From Nostoc sp. PCC 7524 (lineage in GTDB: Bacteria > Cyanobacteriota > Cyanobacteriia > Cyanobacteriales > Nostocaceae), in NCBI RefSeq assembly GCF_000316645.1, contig NC_019684.1:1674001-1738000 (forward strand): 64,000 bases of DNA. The letters run 5' to 3'. How positions within the stretch are numbered: the stretch's first letter is position 1; every line of letters starts with the position of its first letter. Of this stretch, positions 63,683 to 64,000 are shown piece after piece. The notes beneath the pieces are model-generated. The model did not search any database. It worked only from the letters and a program-made list of their open reading frames with translations, and was not told the DNA's origin. Position numbers and translations under genes: made by a program.

Positions 63683-64000
63683 CTATTGCCTATTGACTAC
63701 TGATTCCTGTTTTGTCAGAATCGCCCGAATGTGATTAGCAACAGCATCTGGCTGTTCTAACATTGCCAGATGTCCACAATCAGGAATTTCAATCACATTG
63801 TCTCCACAATATTGGAAAAGCCTATGAAAACTAGCTAAATGACGAACATATTTAGGTTCCATCACTTTATCATCAGCACCAGCTAAGAAATACACTGGCT
63901 GTTTTAACTGAGAGACTAACTTGGGTAAACGGTTGACTTCTTCCTCAGTGGTAGACTCTAACAATGCTCCCAAAGCCGCTTCGGGATCAGCCACGACGAA
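63683..64000 (-). CDS. Alpha/beta hydrolase, C-terminal part
   Basis: The frame runs out of the window at 64000, so about 106 C-terminal residues are visible. They show the late part of an alpha/beta-hydrolase fold: PVYFLAGADDKVMEPKYVRH with the acid residue (Asp in GADD) and IPDCGHLAMLEQPDAVANHI with the catalytic histidine. The nucleophile is outside. A GTG at 63994 is internal and not the start. The last residues VNRQ and the stop come from a CTATTGCCTATTGAC repeat. Substrate unknown. Confidence 0.88.
   Translation of the reverse strand, partial: FVVADPEAALGALLESTTEEEVNRLPKLVSQLKQPVYFLAGADDKVMEPKYVRHLASFHRLFQYCGDNVIEIPDCGHLAMLEQPDAVANHIRAILTKQESVVNRQ

Noticed and set aside
63992..63994. 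A GTG start for the hydrolase at 63994
   Set aside because: The frame continues to the window edge and the visible part begins in the middle of the fold, so the GTG is an internal valine.

Overview
The window comes from a filamentous, heterocyst-forming cyanobacterium of the Nostoc/Anabaena type. The evidence is the photosystem I genes psaF-psaJ-psaL, the heterocyst genes hetZ and patU, abundant HIP1 octamers (GCGATCGC), heptamer-type tandem repeats, and a gene order from mreD to tsaD that, from memory, matches the 0085-0110 region of Nostoc sp. PCC 7120. It is not that strain: patU is one continuous gene here, while PCC 7120 is described as having it split.

Left part (1-9736), accessory. 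Two operons diverge from a 345-bp AT-rich gap. Leftward run a sigma-70-like protein, a DUF1822 protein and the N-terminus of a probable CHAT-domain protein (cut by the window edge). Rightward run a DUF928 protein, a haemagglutinin-type two-partner-secretion exoprotein and a secreted-looking TPR-CHAT (caspase-like) protein, the last two joined by overlapping start and stop codons. This is the best candidate for an undescribed system.

Centre (9886-35649): one uninterrupted 25.8-kb gene for an 8,587-residue mosaic protein. From the N-terminus it has near-identical beta-rich tandem repeats, a CARDB unit, three cadherin-like repeats, thirteen more CARDB units, propellers, nine Ig-like repeats, an RHS-like segment, a dockerin, a peptidoglycan-binding plus MepA-like murein endopeptidase module, a metzincin-type protease, PKD repeats and a C-terminal dockerin.

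Middle (36314-38561): a small unknown gene, queD, a second small unknown gene, and a repeat-rich 1-kb spacer where one palindromic element has been split by a 211-bp MITE with a 9-bp target duplication.

Right part (38628-64000), core genome: ribD; the cell-shape operon mreBCD; ssb behind a LexA-like palindrome; a SIMPL protein; a CPA2 cation/proton antiporter; two tandem amidases amiC1-amiC2 and murI (peptidoglycan remodelling, in Nostoc linked to septal nanopores); sds (polyprenyl diphosphate synthase); hetZ-patU; a TgpA-like membrane protein with a degenerate transglutaminase centre; remA and gmk; psaFJL; tsaD; and the end of an alpha/beta hydrolase. Several convergent gene ends are built from a dispersed AATAGTCA/TGACTATT repeat that in three cases also supplies the stop codon. 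No tRNA, rRNA, CRISPR array or intact transposase gene was seen.
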